A DNA stretch of 19,169 nt from JACCQS01 sp050999295. GTDB lineage: Bacteria; Actinomycetota; Actinomycetes; Mycobacteriales; Geodermatophilaceae. Below are positions 1-7,872 of the stretch, one piece after another. Position numbers and translations under genes: made by a program. Numbering within the stretch: the first letter of the stretch is position 1; each line of letters begins with the position of its first letter. The notes under the pieces are model-generated. The model did no database searches and was not told the DNA's origin. It saw only the letters and a list, made by a program, of their open reading frames with translations. The stretch covers positions 1-19,169 of the forward strand of contig JBPCPI010000216.1 in assembly GCA_050999295.1 (NCBI GenBank), read 5' to 3'.

Positions 1-2
1 CC

Positions 3-950
3 ATGACCCTTGCCGTGGCGCGGCAGTGGCACCGCGAGGGATACGTGCCACCGCGCGACATCGTGCTGGCATTCGTCGCTGACGAGGAGGCCGGTGGCAA
101 GCTCGGAGCCCGGTGGTTGGTCGACCATCACCCGGATCTCTTCGAGGGTTGCACCGAGGCGATCAGCGAGGTCGGTGGCTTCAGCCTGGCCGTCCGCGAC
201 GACCTACGGCTGTACCTGATTCAGACCGCCGAGAAGGGCATCGGCTGGATGAAGCTGCGGGCGACCGGCCGGCCGGGCCACGGTTCGATGGTGCATGAGG
301 ACAACGCGGTCACCCGGCTGTGTGAGGCGGTGACCCGGCTTGGGACGCACGAGTTCCCGATCACGATGACCAAGACCGTGCGCGAGTTCCTCGATGCGAT
401 CAGTGAGGCGTACGGGATCGAGTTCGATCTCGACAACCTCGATGCCACCCTGGCCAAGCTGGGCGGCCTGGCGAACATCATCGGCGCCACCCTGCGCAAC
501 ACGGCCAACCCGACGATGCTCGACGCCGGCTACAAGGCAAACGTCATTCCGAGTTCGGCCAGCGCCGTGGTCGACGGCCGATTCCTCCCAGGTCAGGAAG
601 AGGAGTACGAGCGTCAACTCGACGAGATCCTCGGTACGGACATCAGCCGGGAGTGGATCGTCAAGGACCAGGCTCTGGAGACCAGCTTCGACGGGCCGCT
701 GATCGATCAGATGGTTGCGGCACTTCGCGCCGAGGATCCCCACGCGCGGCCGATTCCGTACACCATGTCCGGCGGTACGGACGCCAAGTCCTTCGAGCGG
801 CTCGGGATGCGCTGCTTCGGATTCTCACCCTTGCAGCTGCCGCCGGACCTCGACTTCGCCGCGCTCTTCCACGGAATCGACGAGCGCGTGCCGATCGACG
901 GGCTCACCTTCGGGGTACGCGTGCTCGACCGATTCCTGCGGGCTTCGTGA
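3..950 (+). CDS. M20-family metallopeptidase/deacylase, 5'-truncated by the window edge
   Basis: M20 enzymes are cytosolic di-zinc hydrolases that cleave amide bonds in dipeptides or N-acylated amino acids. Visible here are the DEEAGG motif (residues 27-32 from the first ATG), carrying the general-base Glu and a metal-ligand Glu, a lid/dimerisation region in the middle, SGGTDAK near the C-terminus, and FHGIDERVP with the last metal-ligand His. The first metal ligand (the HxD motif, usually 60-70 residues earlier) is missing. The ATG at position 3 is therefore internal, and roughly the first quarter of the protein lies outside the window. The stop shares one base with the ATG of the next gene (TGATG), implying translational coupling. 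The substrate cannot be named from sequence; succinyl-diaminopimelate desuccinylase-like and dipeptidase-like members are both possible. Confidence 0.88.
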   Translation: MTLAVARQWHREGYVPPRDIVLAFVADEEAGGKLGARWLVDHHPDLFEGCTEAISEVGGFSLAVRDDLRLYLIQTAEKGIGWMKLRATGRPGHGSMVHEDNAVTRLCEAVTRLGTHEFPITMTKTVREFLDAISEAYGIEFDLDNLDATLAKLGGLANIIGATLRNTANPTMLDAGYKANVIPSSASAVVDGRFLPGQEEEYERQLDEILGTDISREWIVKDQALETSFDGPLIDQMVAALRAEDPHARPIPYTMSGGTDAKSFERLGMRCFGFSPLQLPPDLDFAALFHGIDERVPIDGLTFGVRVLDRFLRAS

Positions 951-1768
951 TGGCGGCTCGTGAGCCGACGGCGCTGATCACCGGCGGGGTCGGCGGCTTC
1001 GGCCTGGCACTGGCCCGGCAGCTGCTCGAGCGCGACTTCAACGTCGCCCTGGCCGACTTGGACGTCGATCGCGGCCGGTCGGTGGCCGAGGACCTCGCCG
1101 TGCTGTTCGTACCGCTCGACGTGGGGGATCTCGCCGCGAATCACCGGGCGGTGGCGCTGGTCGAGGCCCACTACGACACCGTGGATGCGGTCTTCCTCAA
1201 CGCTGGGATCGTGGGTAAACAGGACCCGACTGCGCCTCTCGACATGCGTGCCTACGAAGCCATCGTGGACGCCAATCTGCACGGGGTCACCTACGGGATC
1301 GACGCCGCTGTCCCGGCCCTGCGACGGGCCGGTGGCGGGCGGATCGTCGTGACAGCGTCGCTGGCCGCGCTGGTTCCGATGCCGGCGGACCCGTTCTATT
1401 CGATGACCAAGAGCGCAGCCCTGGCCTACAGCCGGGCGATGGCGCCTCGCCTGGTCGACGACGGCATCACCTTGTCCGTCGTCTGCCCCGGCTTCGCCGA
1501 CACCCCGCTGCTGGGCCCGATGCGTCCGGCTTTCGAGTCAGCGGGGTTTCCGATCCTCACCGCCGACGATGTTGCCGCCGCATTGCTACTCGCCCATGAC
1601 GAGGGGGAGGCTGGATCGGCCTACATCGTCCAGCCGGGAATGCCGCCGACGCCCTACCGGTTCCGCAATGTCCCGGCGGCGCGGGATGCCTCTGGGGCCC
1701 ACGTCGCCATCCCGACCGGGCTGTCAGCGCACTCCGCCGAATCCCAGGAGAGACCGGTCAGCGGCTGA
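950..1768 (+). CDS. SDR-family NAD(P)-dependent oxidoreductase
   Basis: This is a 272-residue classical short-chain dehydrogenase/reductase, a cytosolic single-domain Rossmann enzyme. The cofactor loop TGGVGGFG is at residues 11-18. An Asp at about 36, at the end of beta-2, suggests a preference for NAD(H). NAG follows beta-4, a Ser lies near 137, and the catalytic pair is Y150/K154 (YSMTK). The start ATG overlaps the preceding stop by one base (TGATG), which fixes the start and suggests coupling to the M20 gene. The last 30 or so residues after the Rossmann core are low-complexity and probably a flexible tail. It converges on the next SDR gene with only 6 bp between the stops. The substrate is unknown; the M20 neighbour suggests an amino-acid or peptide catabolic setting, which is inference. 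Confidence 0.9.
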   Translation: MAAREPTALITGGVGGFGLALARQLLERDFNVALADLDVDRGRSVAEDLAVLFVPLDVGDLAANHRAVALVEAHYDTVDAVFLNAGIVGKQDPTAPLDMRAYEAIVDANLHGVTYGIDAAVPALRRAGGGRIVVTASLAALVPMPADPFYSMTKSAALAYSRAMAPRLVDDGITLSVVCPGFADTPLLGPMRPAFESAGFPILTADDVAAALLLAHDEGEAGSAYIVQPGMPPTPYRFRNVPAARDASGAHVAIPTGLSAHSAESQERPVSG

Positions 1769-1774
1769 CTCCGC

Positions 1775-2545
1775 TCACTGTTCCTGTTCGGTCGGCCTGA
1801 TCAGGATCTCGTTGATGGCGACGTGTCGCGGCCGCGTCACGACGTAGACGATCGCCTCTGCGATATCGCCCGCCTCGAGCCGTTCCACGTCGGCGAAGCG
1901 CTCCTTGATGCTCTCCAGGATCTCCGGCCGATTGTGGCTCGACAATTCGGTGGCAACAGCTCCAGGCTCGACCAGGGAGACCCGGACGTGGCGACCGGTC
2001 ACCTCTTGACGAAGTGATTCGCTGAAGGCACCGACTGCGTACTTGGTGGCGTTGTAGACACCGCTGCCGCGGCGAGCCACGCGGCCAGCCACGGAGCTGA
2101 CGTTCACCAGGTCGGCAGCACCGCGCGGGTTCTGCTCGGCCGCCAGGAGAAGATGCGGAATGGCGGCCTTGGCGCAATACAGCAATCCGAGCAGGTTCAG
2201 ATCGACCATCCGCTGCCATTCCTCGACCGGGGCGTCGAGGATCGGGCCGAGCAACATCACACCCGCGTTGTTGACGAGGATGTCGAGGGCTCCGTACTCG
2301 GAGACGGTGCGCTGTACCGCCGAGTCGGCAGCGGATCGATCGGTCACGTCAGCCTGAATGGTCAAGGCAGTTCCACCGGATTTCCGGATCTCGCGGGCGA
2401 GTTCGTCGAGGCGGTCCTCCCGACGCGCCACCAGGGCGACGGTCGCTCCCTCGGCAGACAGCGCACGTGCCGTGGCCGCGCCGATCCCGCTGGATGCCCC
2501 GGTCACCAGCGCGACGCTTTCGGCCAATCCGGCCCTCGCGATCAT
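1775..2545 (-). CDS. SDR-family oxidoreductase, probably NADP-dependent
   Basis: A 256-residue classical SDR. TGASSGIG is at residues 15-22. ARREDR with R41/R42 at the end of beta-2 is the usual sign of NADP(H) binding. NNAG is at 92-95, SS at 150-151, and the catalytic pair is Y164/K168 (YNATK). The pattern resembles the YdfG/clavulanate-dehydrogenase-like group of SDRs acting on small hydroxy acids or ketones; the actual substrate is unknown. The ATG at 2545 is supported by a TAGGCT element ending 6 nt upstream on the minus strand (2552-2557), with no Shine-Dalgarno sequence, so the transcript is probably leaderless. It is divergent from the quinone oxidoreductase gene and convergent with the preceding SDR. 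It is not a close paralogue of that SDR, since the cofactor loops and charge patterns differ. Confidence 0.9.
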   Translation of the reverse strand: MIARAGLAESVALVTGASSGIGAATARALSAEGATVALVARREDRLDELAREIRKSGGTALTIQADVTDRSAADSAVQRTVSEYGALDILVNNAGVMLLGPILDAPVEEWQRMVDLNLLGLLYCAKAAIPHLLLAAEQNPRGAADLVNVSSVAGRVARRGSGVYNATKYAVGAFSESLRQEVTGRHVRVSLVEPGAVATELSSHNRPEILESIKERFADVERLEAGDIAEAIVYVVTRPRHVAINEILIRPTEQEQ

Positions 2546-2551
2546 GGGGCC

Positions 2552-2557
2552 AGCCTA
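2552..2557 (-). promoter_or_regulatory. Probable leaderless -10 element of the minus-strand SDR
   Basis: TAGGCT on the minus strand, separated by 6 nt from the ATG at 2545. It matches the actinobacterial TANNNT -10 consensus at leaderless spacing. No -35 hexamer is evident. Confidence 0.45.
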
Positions 2558-2622
2558 AGCGGGTGCCGGCAGGCGTCTTGACCCCGGACTGGGCTACGAG
2601 GCCGGGATTCTGTGTGGTCGGC

Positions 2623-2628
2623 TAACGT
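2623..2628 (+). promoter_or_regulatory. Probable leaderless -10 element of the quinone oxidoreductase gene
   Basis: TAACGT, then 7 nt, then GTG at 2636. The same geometry recurs before several other genes in the window. It favours the GTG at 2636 over the ATG at 2642 as the start. Confidence 0.5.
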
Positions 2629-2635
2629 CTCGACG

Positions 2636-3598
2636 GTGGCGATGAAGGCGTGGCGGGTCCACGAACTCGGGAAGCCGGATGACGTCCTGCGGCTCGAGGA
2701 CGTCGACGTGCCGACCCCAGCCGACGGTCAGGTGCTGGTCAAGATCAGAGCGGCCGCGCTCAACTTCCCCGACCTGCTGATGATCTCCGGCAAGTATCAG
2801 GTGCGCCCGCCGCTGCCGTTCATCCCCGGTGTCGAGCTGACCGGGGAGATCGTGGAGACCGGGCAACGCGTGATCGGCGGCCCGGCCGACGGGTTCGGCG
2901 CCTTCGCGGAGTACGCCGTGCTGGATGCCGCGGCCGTCTGGCCGGTGCCGGACGGGATGCCCGACGAGCAGGCGGCTGCCCTGTTCCTCACCTATCAGAC
3001 CGGGCATGTCGGTCTGCATCGCCGAGCGCGGTTACAGGCCGGTGAGGTCGTCCTCGTCCACGCAGGTGCCGGGGGAGTCGGTTCGGCGGCGATCCAGCTG
3101 GCCAAGGCGGCCGGTGCCACGGTGATCGCGACTGCCGGAGGTCCGGAAAAGGTGGCGGTCTGCCTTCAACTCGGCGCCGACCACGCCATCGACTACCTGG
3201 CCGAGGACTTCGTCGGCCCGGTCAAGGAGATCACCGGCGGCCGGGGAGCTGACGTCATCTACGACCCGGTCGGTGGTGACGTCTTCGACTCCTCGCGCAA
3301 GTGCATCGCGTTCGAGGGCCGGATCCTCGTCGTGGGCTTCACGAGCGGGCGGATGGCCGATGCGCCGACCAATCACGCTCTGGTCAAGAACTACAGTGTG
3401 GTCGGGTTGCACTGGGGGCTGTACCGGACCCACGATCCGGCTCTGATCTCCGACGTACACGACGAGTTGTCCCGCTTATACGCTGAGGGCGCGATCAAGC
3501 CGCTGGTCTCGCAGACCCTTCCCCTGGCTGAGGCCCCACAAGCCCTGGCCGCTCTTGGCCGCCGCGAAACGATCGGCAAGGTCGTACTCACTCCGTAG
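2636..3598 (+). CDS. NADPH:quinone oxidoreductase-family protein (zinc-independent MDR)
   Basis: A 320-residue medium-chain dehydrogenase/reductase. The GroES-like N-terminal domain (about 1-120) carries the family signature AAALNFPDLLMISGKY. The Rossmann domain begins with the AGAGGVGSAA nucleotide-binding loop near residue 145. The Cys/His ligands of zinc-dependent alcohol dehydrogenases are absent, placing it with the QOR/zeta-crystallin-like enzymes that reduce quinones or enones using NADPH. A C-terminal IGKVVL motif is typical. Two starts are possible: ATG at 2642 (the conventional MKAWRV start) and GTG at 2636, two codons earlier. I chose the GTG because a TAACGT element ends 7 nt before it. 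It is divergent from the minus-strand SDR and convergent with the DUF5703 gene, with 6 bp between the stops. The substrate is unknown. Confidence 0.9.
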   Translation: MAMKAWRVHELGKPDDVLRLEDVDVPTPADGQVLVKIRAAALNFPDLLMISGKYQVRPPLPFIPGVELTGEIVETGQRVIGGPADGFGAFAEYAVLDAAAVWPVPDGMPDEQAAALFLTYQTGHVGLHRRARLQAGEVVLVHAGAGGVGSAAIQLAKAAGATVIATAGGPEKVAVCLQLGADHAIDYLAEDFVGPVKEITGGRGADVIYDPVGGDVFDSSRKCIAFEGRILVVGFTSGRMADAPTNHALVKNYSVVGLHWGLYRTHDPALISDVHDELSRLYAEGAIKPLVSQTLPLAEAPQALAALGRRETIGKVVLTP

Positions 3599-3604
3599 TC
3601 CGGG

Positions 3605-3820
3605 TCAGAGCAGCGGGCCGGGCAGATGTGCGTGGGTCCGGCGTCGGCGCATCGTCACCTTGCGGGTGCCGTCGGCGTGCAGGAGCACCCTGGCCAGCTC
3701 CCACCCGCCGGTGTCAGCCTGTAACGACAAGAGCACCGCCGCGGATGCGCGGTCGGTGCCCGGTGGGATGCGCACGGGTACGTACTCGTACTCCGTGCGC
3801 AGACCCTTCATCCGCTGCAT
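3605..3820 (-). CDS. DUF5703-family small protein
   Basis: A 71-residue cytosolic protein with no membrane segment or signal peptide. The core EYEYVPVRIPPGTDRA, followed by GGWELARVLLHADGTRKV and a basic RRR stretch, matches my memory of the actinobacterial DUF5703 family. These are roughly 60-residue proteins of unknown function with the same YEY, WEL and DG-R-V pattern. In-frame starts are ATG at 3820 and ATG at 3811; the shorter form is closer to usual family length. It begins 7 nt after the lipoprotein stop and is probably the last gene of the aldo/keto reductase-lipoprotein operon. No function can be assigned. Confidence 0.75.
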   Translation of the reverse strand: MQRMKGLRTEYEYVPVRIPPGTDRASAAVLLSLQADTGGWELARVLLHADGTRKVTMRRRRTHAHLPGPLL

Positions 3821-3827
3821 TGTTCGC

Positions 3828-4874
3828 TCAGAAGTCGATGGTCTGCAACACCCCAGTCATCCGGCCGACAACAAATATTCTCCGGGAGACAGGATCAATC
3901 GCGACGGTGTTGGGCTGGCGCACCGTAGGGAAGCGCGCAAGCTCCTTGGGCTCCCCGTCGGAGAGGTCGAAGCCGACCACCTCGTTCGTGGCCGTGAGCG
4001 TCACCCAGACGACATCGGCAGTGGCGGCATAGGCCAAGCCGTACGGCGTTCCCGGCAGCGGCAGGCTCCACAACAGCTCGAGCGGGTCGACGCTGAACGA
4101 CAACAGCGCATCCCCTCGGGTGTCGGCGACGAGCAGGTTGCCCCGGATGTCGGCAACCAGGTGGGTGGGACCGGCACCGGCCGGCACCCGGCCGAGGCGT
4201 TCTCCGGCTGCGATGTCGTACACCGATAAGGAGAAGTCGGCGACGTCGACGACCCCGACCCGATCATCGACGGCAGCCAGACCGCCCGGCTGGGTCAGGT
4301 CGTCGAAGGTCTGGATCACCTCGCCGTTCTCGATCACGGACAACGTGCCGCCCATCTCGTCGCCGACCACGATCCGGCCGGATCCGACCTGCGTGGCATC
4401 GTGCGGGTACTCGCCGACCTCGGTGGTCGTCATCTCCCCGGTCGGGAGGGCGACCTGGATCAGCGTGTTCGAGTCCTCCCCAGGCACCAACACCGGGCCA
4501 CCCGGCGCGGCCAACTGCAGGTGACGGGCATGGCCGGGCAGCACCACCTCGGCCTGAATCCCACCGGTGGCTCCGTCCACGAGCAGGAGCCGGTTCGGCT
4601 CCCGTACGGCAACTGCCAGCAGACCAGTGACCGCATCGAAGACCACGCCCTCGGGGTTCGAGGCCAGGTCCCTCACCTGTCCGGCCGGATCGACGGACAG
4701 CTCGGGAGAATCCGCCGGTTCGGCGGCACCCCGCGATTCAGGCTCGGCATCTCCAGCCGGGGCACAGGCAGCGAGCGAGATCAGCAGACACGAGCAAACC
4801 GCGAGTACGCCGAGGGGACGGGTCAGGGACCGGCACATGGCTGCTATGCCGGTGCGCTTACGCCGGGCAGTCAC
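3828..4874 (-). CDS. Secreted lipoprotein with YncE-like beta-propeller repeats
   Basis: A 348-residue protein with a classic lipoprotein signal peptide: basic N-terminus (MTARRKR), hydrophobic stretch at about 20-35, and lipobox LAAC with C37 as the lipidated cysteine. After an acidic, Pro/Ala-rich linker, the rest consists of repeated blades. Recognisable blade-type strings are VVFDAVTGLLAVAV, GNLLVADTRGDALLSF, YGLAYAATADVVWVTL and VAIDPVSRRIFVV, the pattern of YncE/SMP-30/NHL-type propellers. It is expected on the outer face of the cytoplasmic membrane as a binding or scaffold protein; no catalytic residues are evident. The start is GTG at 4874, and GTGA overlaps the stop of the upstream aldo/keto reductase, so the two are translationally coupled. 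DUF5703 follows. The ligand is unknown. Confidence 0.85.
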   Translation of the reverse strand: MTARRKRTGIAAMCRSLTRPLGVLAVCSCLLISLAACAPAGDAEPESRGAAEPADSPELSVDPAGQVRDLASNPEGVVFDAVTGLLAVAVREPNRLLLVDGATGGIQAEVVLPGHARHLQLAAPGGPVLVPGEDSNTLIQVALPTGEMTTTEVGEYPHDATQVGSGRIVVGDEMGGTLSVIENGEVIQTFDDLTQPGGLAAVDDRVGVVDVADFSLSVYDIAAGERLGRVPAGAGPTHLVADIRGNLLVADTRGDALLSFSVDPLELLWSLPLPGTPYGLAYAATADVVWVTLTATNEVVGFDLSDGEPKELARFPTVRQPNTVAIDPVSRRIFVVGRMTGVLQTIDF

Positions 4875-5851
4875 GCGTCCAGCTCGTCGGCGTCGGGCAG
4901 GCCACCGGGGGCGGAGACATCATCGAGGGCCCGCCGAATCTCCACGGGCAGCGTGAGCCCCTCGGCGGCGAGGGAGCCAGCCAGCTGACCGACCGTGCGG
5001 GCCCCCACGATCGGTGCGACGACGCCGGGCTGGTCGCGGACCCAGGACAGCGCGACGGCCAACGGTGAGGTGCCCAGGCCGTCGGCCGCGGTGATCACCA
5101 CCTCGACGATCCGCTGATCATGCGGGGTCCGTAGCGGATCGACGAACTGACTCCATTCAGGGTGTGCGCCACGGGAGTCCGAAGGCGTGGCATGCCGGTA
5201 CTTCCCGGTCAGCACCCCCTTCCCGAGCGGGGAGTACGGCAGCACACCCAGCCCCACGGCCTGGGCGGCGGGGATGACCTCGGCCTCGACACCGCGGCGC
5301 AACAAGGAGTACTCCACCTGATGGGACACGATCGGAACGCGGCCCGGCCAGGCCCGCTGCCAGGTGGCGGCCTGCGCCGACCGCCAGCCGTTGAAGTTGC
5401 TCACCCCGACGTAACGGACCTTCCCGCTGTCCACCGCGTGGTCGACGGCGGCCAGGGTCTCCTCCAGCGGGGTGTCCTCGTCGTCGGTGTGCAGTTGCCA
5501 GAGGTCGATGTGGTCCACGCCGAGCCGGTGCAAGGAACTGTCCAGCGCGCTGAGCAGGTGCCCGCGGGAGTTCCCTCGATCCATCCGCGCCGGCCCGGTC
5601 GACAAGCTTGCCTTCGTCGCCACCAGGATCTCGGCCCGCGCAACGGACCCACGCAACAACCGACCGATCGTGCGCTCGCTGTCCCCGTCGGCGTACACAT
5701 CAGCGGTGTCGAGGAGCGTGCCACCGGCGTCGAGAAAGGCCCGGGTCTGCGCGGCCGCCTCGTCCTCGTCGGCGTCCAGGCCCCACATCATCGTGCCGAG
5801 AGCCATCCGGGATACGACGAGTCCACTGTTACCGAGCCGGCGCGCTTCCAT
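4871..5851 (-). CDS. Aldo/keto reductase
   Basis: A 326-residue TIM-barrel NADPH-dependent carbonyl reductase. The full catalytic tetrad is visible: D48 and Y53 in DTADVYADGDSE, K80 in ATK, and H121 in LHTDDEDTPLEE. YVGVSNF and SHQVEYSLLRR are typical of the YajO/Tas/IolS-like subgroup that acts on small aldehydes or sugars. The C-terminal PIVGARTVGQL motif binds the cofactor phosphate. I start at ATG 5851 (MEARRLG) because a TATGGT element ends exactly 7 nt upstream on the minus strand. A start at 5863 would lie inside that element. The gene is coupled to the lipoprotein by a GTGA overlap and is divergent from the LLM oxidoreductase. The substrate is unknown. Confidence 0.92.
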   Translation of the reverse strand: MEARRLGNSGLVVSRMALGTMMWGLDADEDEAAAQTRAFLDAGGTLLDTADVYADGDSERTIGRLLRGSVARAEILVATKASLSTGPARMDRGNSRGHLLSALDSSLHRLGVDHIDLWQLHTDDEDTPLEETLAAVDHAVDSGKVRYVGVSNFNGWRSAQAATWQRAWPGRVPIVSHQVEYSLLRRGVEAEVIPAAQAVGLGVLPYSPLGKGVLTGKYRHATPSDSRGAHPEWSQFVDPLRTPHDQRIVEVVITAADGLGTSPLAVALSWVRDQPGVVAPIVGARTVGQLAGSLAAEGLTLPVEIRRALDDVSAPGGLPDADELDA

Positions 5852-5858
5852 GAGCGGC

Positions 5859-5864
5859 ACCATA
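5859..5864 (-). promoter_or_regulatory. Probable leaderless -10 element of the aldo/keto reductase operon
   Basis: TATGGT on the minus strand, 7 nt before the ATG at 5851. It decides between the 5851 and 5863 starts, because the upstream ATG falls within the element. Confidence 0.5.
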
Positions 5865-5890
5865 TGCGCCGGGCCGCCGGGCGGTCGCCG

Positions 5891-5896
5891 TAAGGT
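5891..5896 (+). promoter_or_regulatory. Probable leaderless -10 element of the LLM oxidoreductase-uppP unit
   Basis: TAAGGT, 8 nt before GTG 5905, in the 53-bp divergent gap. Its distance from the opposing -10 (about 27 bp) means the two promoters probably compete for polymerase. Confidence 0.45.
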
Positions 5897-5904
5897 CTGC
5901 TCCC

Positions 5905-6948
5905 GTGCGGCTAGGACTCAACCTCGGCTACTGGGGTGCCGGCAGCGACAAGGACAATCTGGCGCTGGCCCGAGAAGCCGACTCGATGGGCTACAGCGTC
6001 GTCTGGGCCGCTGAGGCGTACGGGTCGGACGTGCCGACGGTGCTCGCCTTCATCGCCGCGCAGACCAAACAGATCGACGTCGGCGCGGCGATCATGCAGA
6101 TCCCGGCTCGTAGCCCGGCCATGTCGGCCATGACAGCGGCCACCCTGGACACACTGTCCGACGGGCGGTTCCGGATGGGTCTGGGAGTCAGCGGCCCGCA
6201 GGTCTCGGAGGGCTGGCACGGAGTCCGCTTCGACAAGCCGCTGGGCCGAACCCGGGAATACGTCGAGATCGTCCGGATGGCCCTGGCCCGGCAACGGGTC
6301 CGGTACGACGGCAAGCACTATGTGCTGCCGCTCCCGGATGGTCCCGGCAAGGCGCTGACCCTCACGATCAACCCGGCCCGGGAGGAGATCCCCATCTATC
6401 TGGCCGCAGTGGGACCCCAGAACCTCGAACTCACCGGGGAAATCGCCGACGGGTGGCTGGCGATCTTCTTCTCGCCCGAACACAGTGCCGAGCAGATCGC
6501 GGCCATCCAGACCGGTCGTCGCGCAGGCGATCGCACCTCCGATTTCGACATCGTGCCCACGGTGCCGATCTCGGTCGGGGACGATCTGCAGGTCGCCGCC
6601 GACCTGATCCGGCCGTACTGCGCCCTCTACATCGGCGGCATGGGCAGCCGCGAGAAGAACTTCTACAACGCGCAGGCGCGGCGGATGGGCTTCGATGCCG
6701 CAGCCACGGTGATCCAGGATCTCTACCTGAACCGCCAGTACGCGGCGGCTGCCGCTGCAGTCCCCTTCGAGTTCGTCGACTCCACGGCGCTGATCGGCCC
6801 GGTCGAGCGGATCGCCGATCGTCTCCATGCCTACGCAGACGCGGGCGTCACGACGCTGACCATCGCGGTGAACCATGGCAGCCTGGAACACCGACTGGCC
6901 ACTCTCCGGGGGGCCGTCCAAGCCCTCGAGTCCGCTGGCCGAGGCTGA
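5905..6948 (+). CDS. LLM-class F420-dependent oxidoreductase (Rv3520c-like)
   Basis: A 347-residue luciferase-like TIM-barrel protein. The N-terminus MRLGLNLGYWG, the VWAAEAYGSD and TLSDGRFRMGLGVSG segments, and the IYLAAVGPQNLELTGEIADGW segment match the bacterial luciferase-like fold. They match in particular the F420-associated Rv3520c-type group of actinobacteria. These use the deazaflavin F420 (or F420H2) for hydride transfer; the substrate is not known for this subgroup. The start is GTG at 5905, with an upstream TAAGGT element and no Shine-Dalgarno sequence. The gene ends 5 nt before the uppP start and may be cotranscribed with it. F420 use is inferred from family membership; no F420 biosynthesis gene is in the window. 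Confidence 0.88.
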   Translation: MRLGLNLGYWGAGSDKDNLALAREADSMGYSVVWAAEAYGSDVPTVLAFIAAQTKQIDVGAAIMQIPARSPAMSAMTAATLDTLSDGRFRMGLGVSGPQVSEGWHGVRFDKPLGRTREYVEIVRMALARQRVRYDGKHYVLPLPDGPGKALTLTINPAREEIPIYLAAVGPQNLELTGEIADGWLAIFFSPEHSAEQIAAIQTGRRAGDRTSDFDIVPTVPISVGDDLQVAADLIRPYCALYIGGMGSREKNFYNAQARRMGFDAAATVIQDLYLNRQYAAAAAAVPFEFVDSTALIGPVERIADRLHAYADAGVTTLTIAVNHGSLEHRLATLRGAVQALESAGRG

Positions 6949-6953
6949 CGGGG

Positions 6954-7775
6954 GTGGGGTGGTTCGAAGCGATCGTGCTCGGCTTGGTGCAGGGACTGAC
7001 CGAGTTCCTCCCGATCTCGAGCAGCGCGCATCTGCGCATCGTTGGAGACCTGGCCGGCTGGGACGATCCAGGCGCTGCGTTCACCGCGGTCAGCCAGATC
7101 GGGACGGAGACCGCGGTACTCATCTATTTCCGCAGAGACATCGCGCGGATCGTCACGACCTGGGTCCGCTCCTTAGGCAACCGAGAGCTGCGCTCGGATC
7201 CGGATGCCCGGATCGGCTGGCTGATCATCATCGGCACGATCCCGATCGGGTTCTTCGGCTTCGTGTTCCGGGACACGATCACCGGCCCGCTGCGGGATCT
7301 GCGGATCGTGGCCACGATGCTCATCGTGCTGGGGATCGTCCTGGCCGTCGCTGACCGCGTGGGCTCCCGCGACCGCGAGCTCACCGAACTGACCCCCCGA
7401 AACGGTGTGGCGATCGGCTTCGCCCAGGCACTCGCCCTGATCCCCGGTGTGTCCCGGTCCGGAGCAACCACGAGCGCGGCACTGTTCCTCGGCTACACCC
7501 GCGCCGAGGCGGCGCGGTACGCATTCCTGCTCGCGGTCCCGGCGGTGCTGATCTCCGGGATCTTCGAGGCCTTCGACATCGGCGCCGAAGCCGACACCGC
7601 ATGGCCGCAGACCATCGTGGGGACCCTGGTGGCCGGCGTGGTCGGATACCTGGTGATCGCGTACTTCATGCGCTACATCAGCACCCACACGTTCACCCCG
7701 TTCGTGATCTACCGGATTGCGCTCGGCGTCCTGGTCTTCGTGCTGCTGAGCACCGGCGAATTGACCCCGCGATGA
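6954..7775 (+). CDS. uppP: Undecaprenyl-diphosphate phosphatase
   Basis: A 273-residue polytopic membrane protein of normal family length. It dephosphorylates undecaprenyl diphosphate to regenerate the lipid carrier for peptidoglycan and other envelope glycans, and gives bacitracin resistance when abundant. Signature motifs are present: LTEFLPISSSAH (E17 and the ISSSAH loop) and PGVSRSGAT at 164-172 with the conserved R168. At least six hydrophobic segments are apparent, including the IIIGTIPIGFFGFVF region and the C-terminal VAGVVGYLVIAYFM region. The start is GTG at 6954 (MGWFEAIVLG), 5 nt after the LLM gene stop. I recall the same order of uppP, phosphatase, DUF3090, SCO1664 and mshC from mycobacteria (Rv2136c to Rv2130c), so this is an ancestral neighbourhood. 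Confidence 0.96.
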   Translation: MGWFEAIVLGLVQGLTEFLPISSSAHLRIVGDLAGWDDPGAAFTAVSQIGTETAVLIYFRRDIARIVTTWVRSLGNRELRSDPDARIGWLIIIGTIPIGFFGFVFRDTITGPLRDLRIVATMLIVLGIVLAVADRVGSRDRELTELTPRNGVAIGFAQALALIPGVSRSGATTSAALFLGYTRAEAARYAFLLAVPAVLISGIFEAFDIGAEADTAWPQTIVGTLVAGVVGYLVIAYFMRYISTHTFTPFVIYRIALGVLVFVLLSTGELTPR

Positions 7776-7872
7776 CCGCCCGCGGGCCGCTGGGCTACCC
7801 ATAAGCTCCTGCTACCCCCGCAGTAAGCGGTGCACCCGAGCCGATTGGCTCACCTACGAAAGGGTTGGACAC

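Noticed and set aside
950..2545. The two adjacent SDR genes as a tandem duplication
   Set aside because: They are on opposite strands, differ in cofactor-binding residues (Asp versus Arg-Arg) and share only fold-level motifs.
5911..6921. 336-codon open frame on the minus strand opposite the LLM oxidoreductase
   Set aside because: Shadow of a well-supported family gene on the plus strand; the composition is that of an antisense frame in high-GC DNA, with no motif or start signal. The same holds for the minus frames at 13218-14099 and 16475-17536.
7786..7797. GC palindrome (GCCCGCGGGC) after uppP as a terminator
   Set aside because: No loop and no T-tract; short GC palindromes are common by chance at this base composition.
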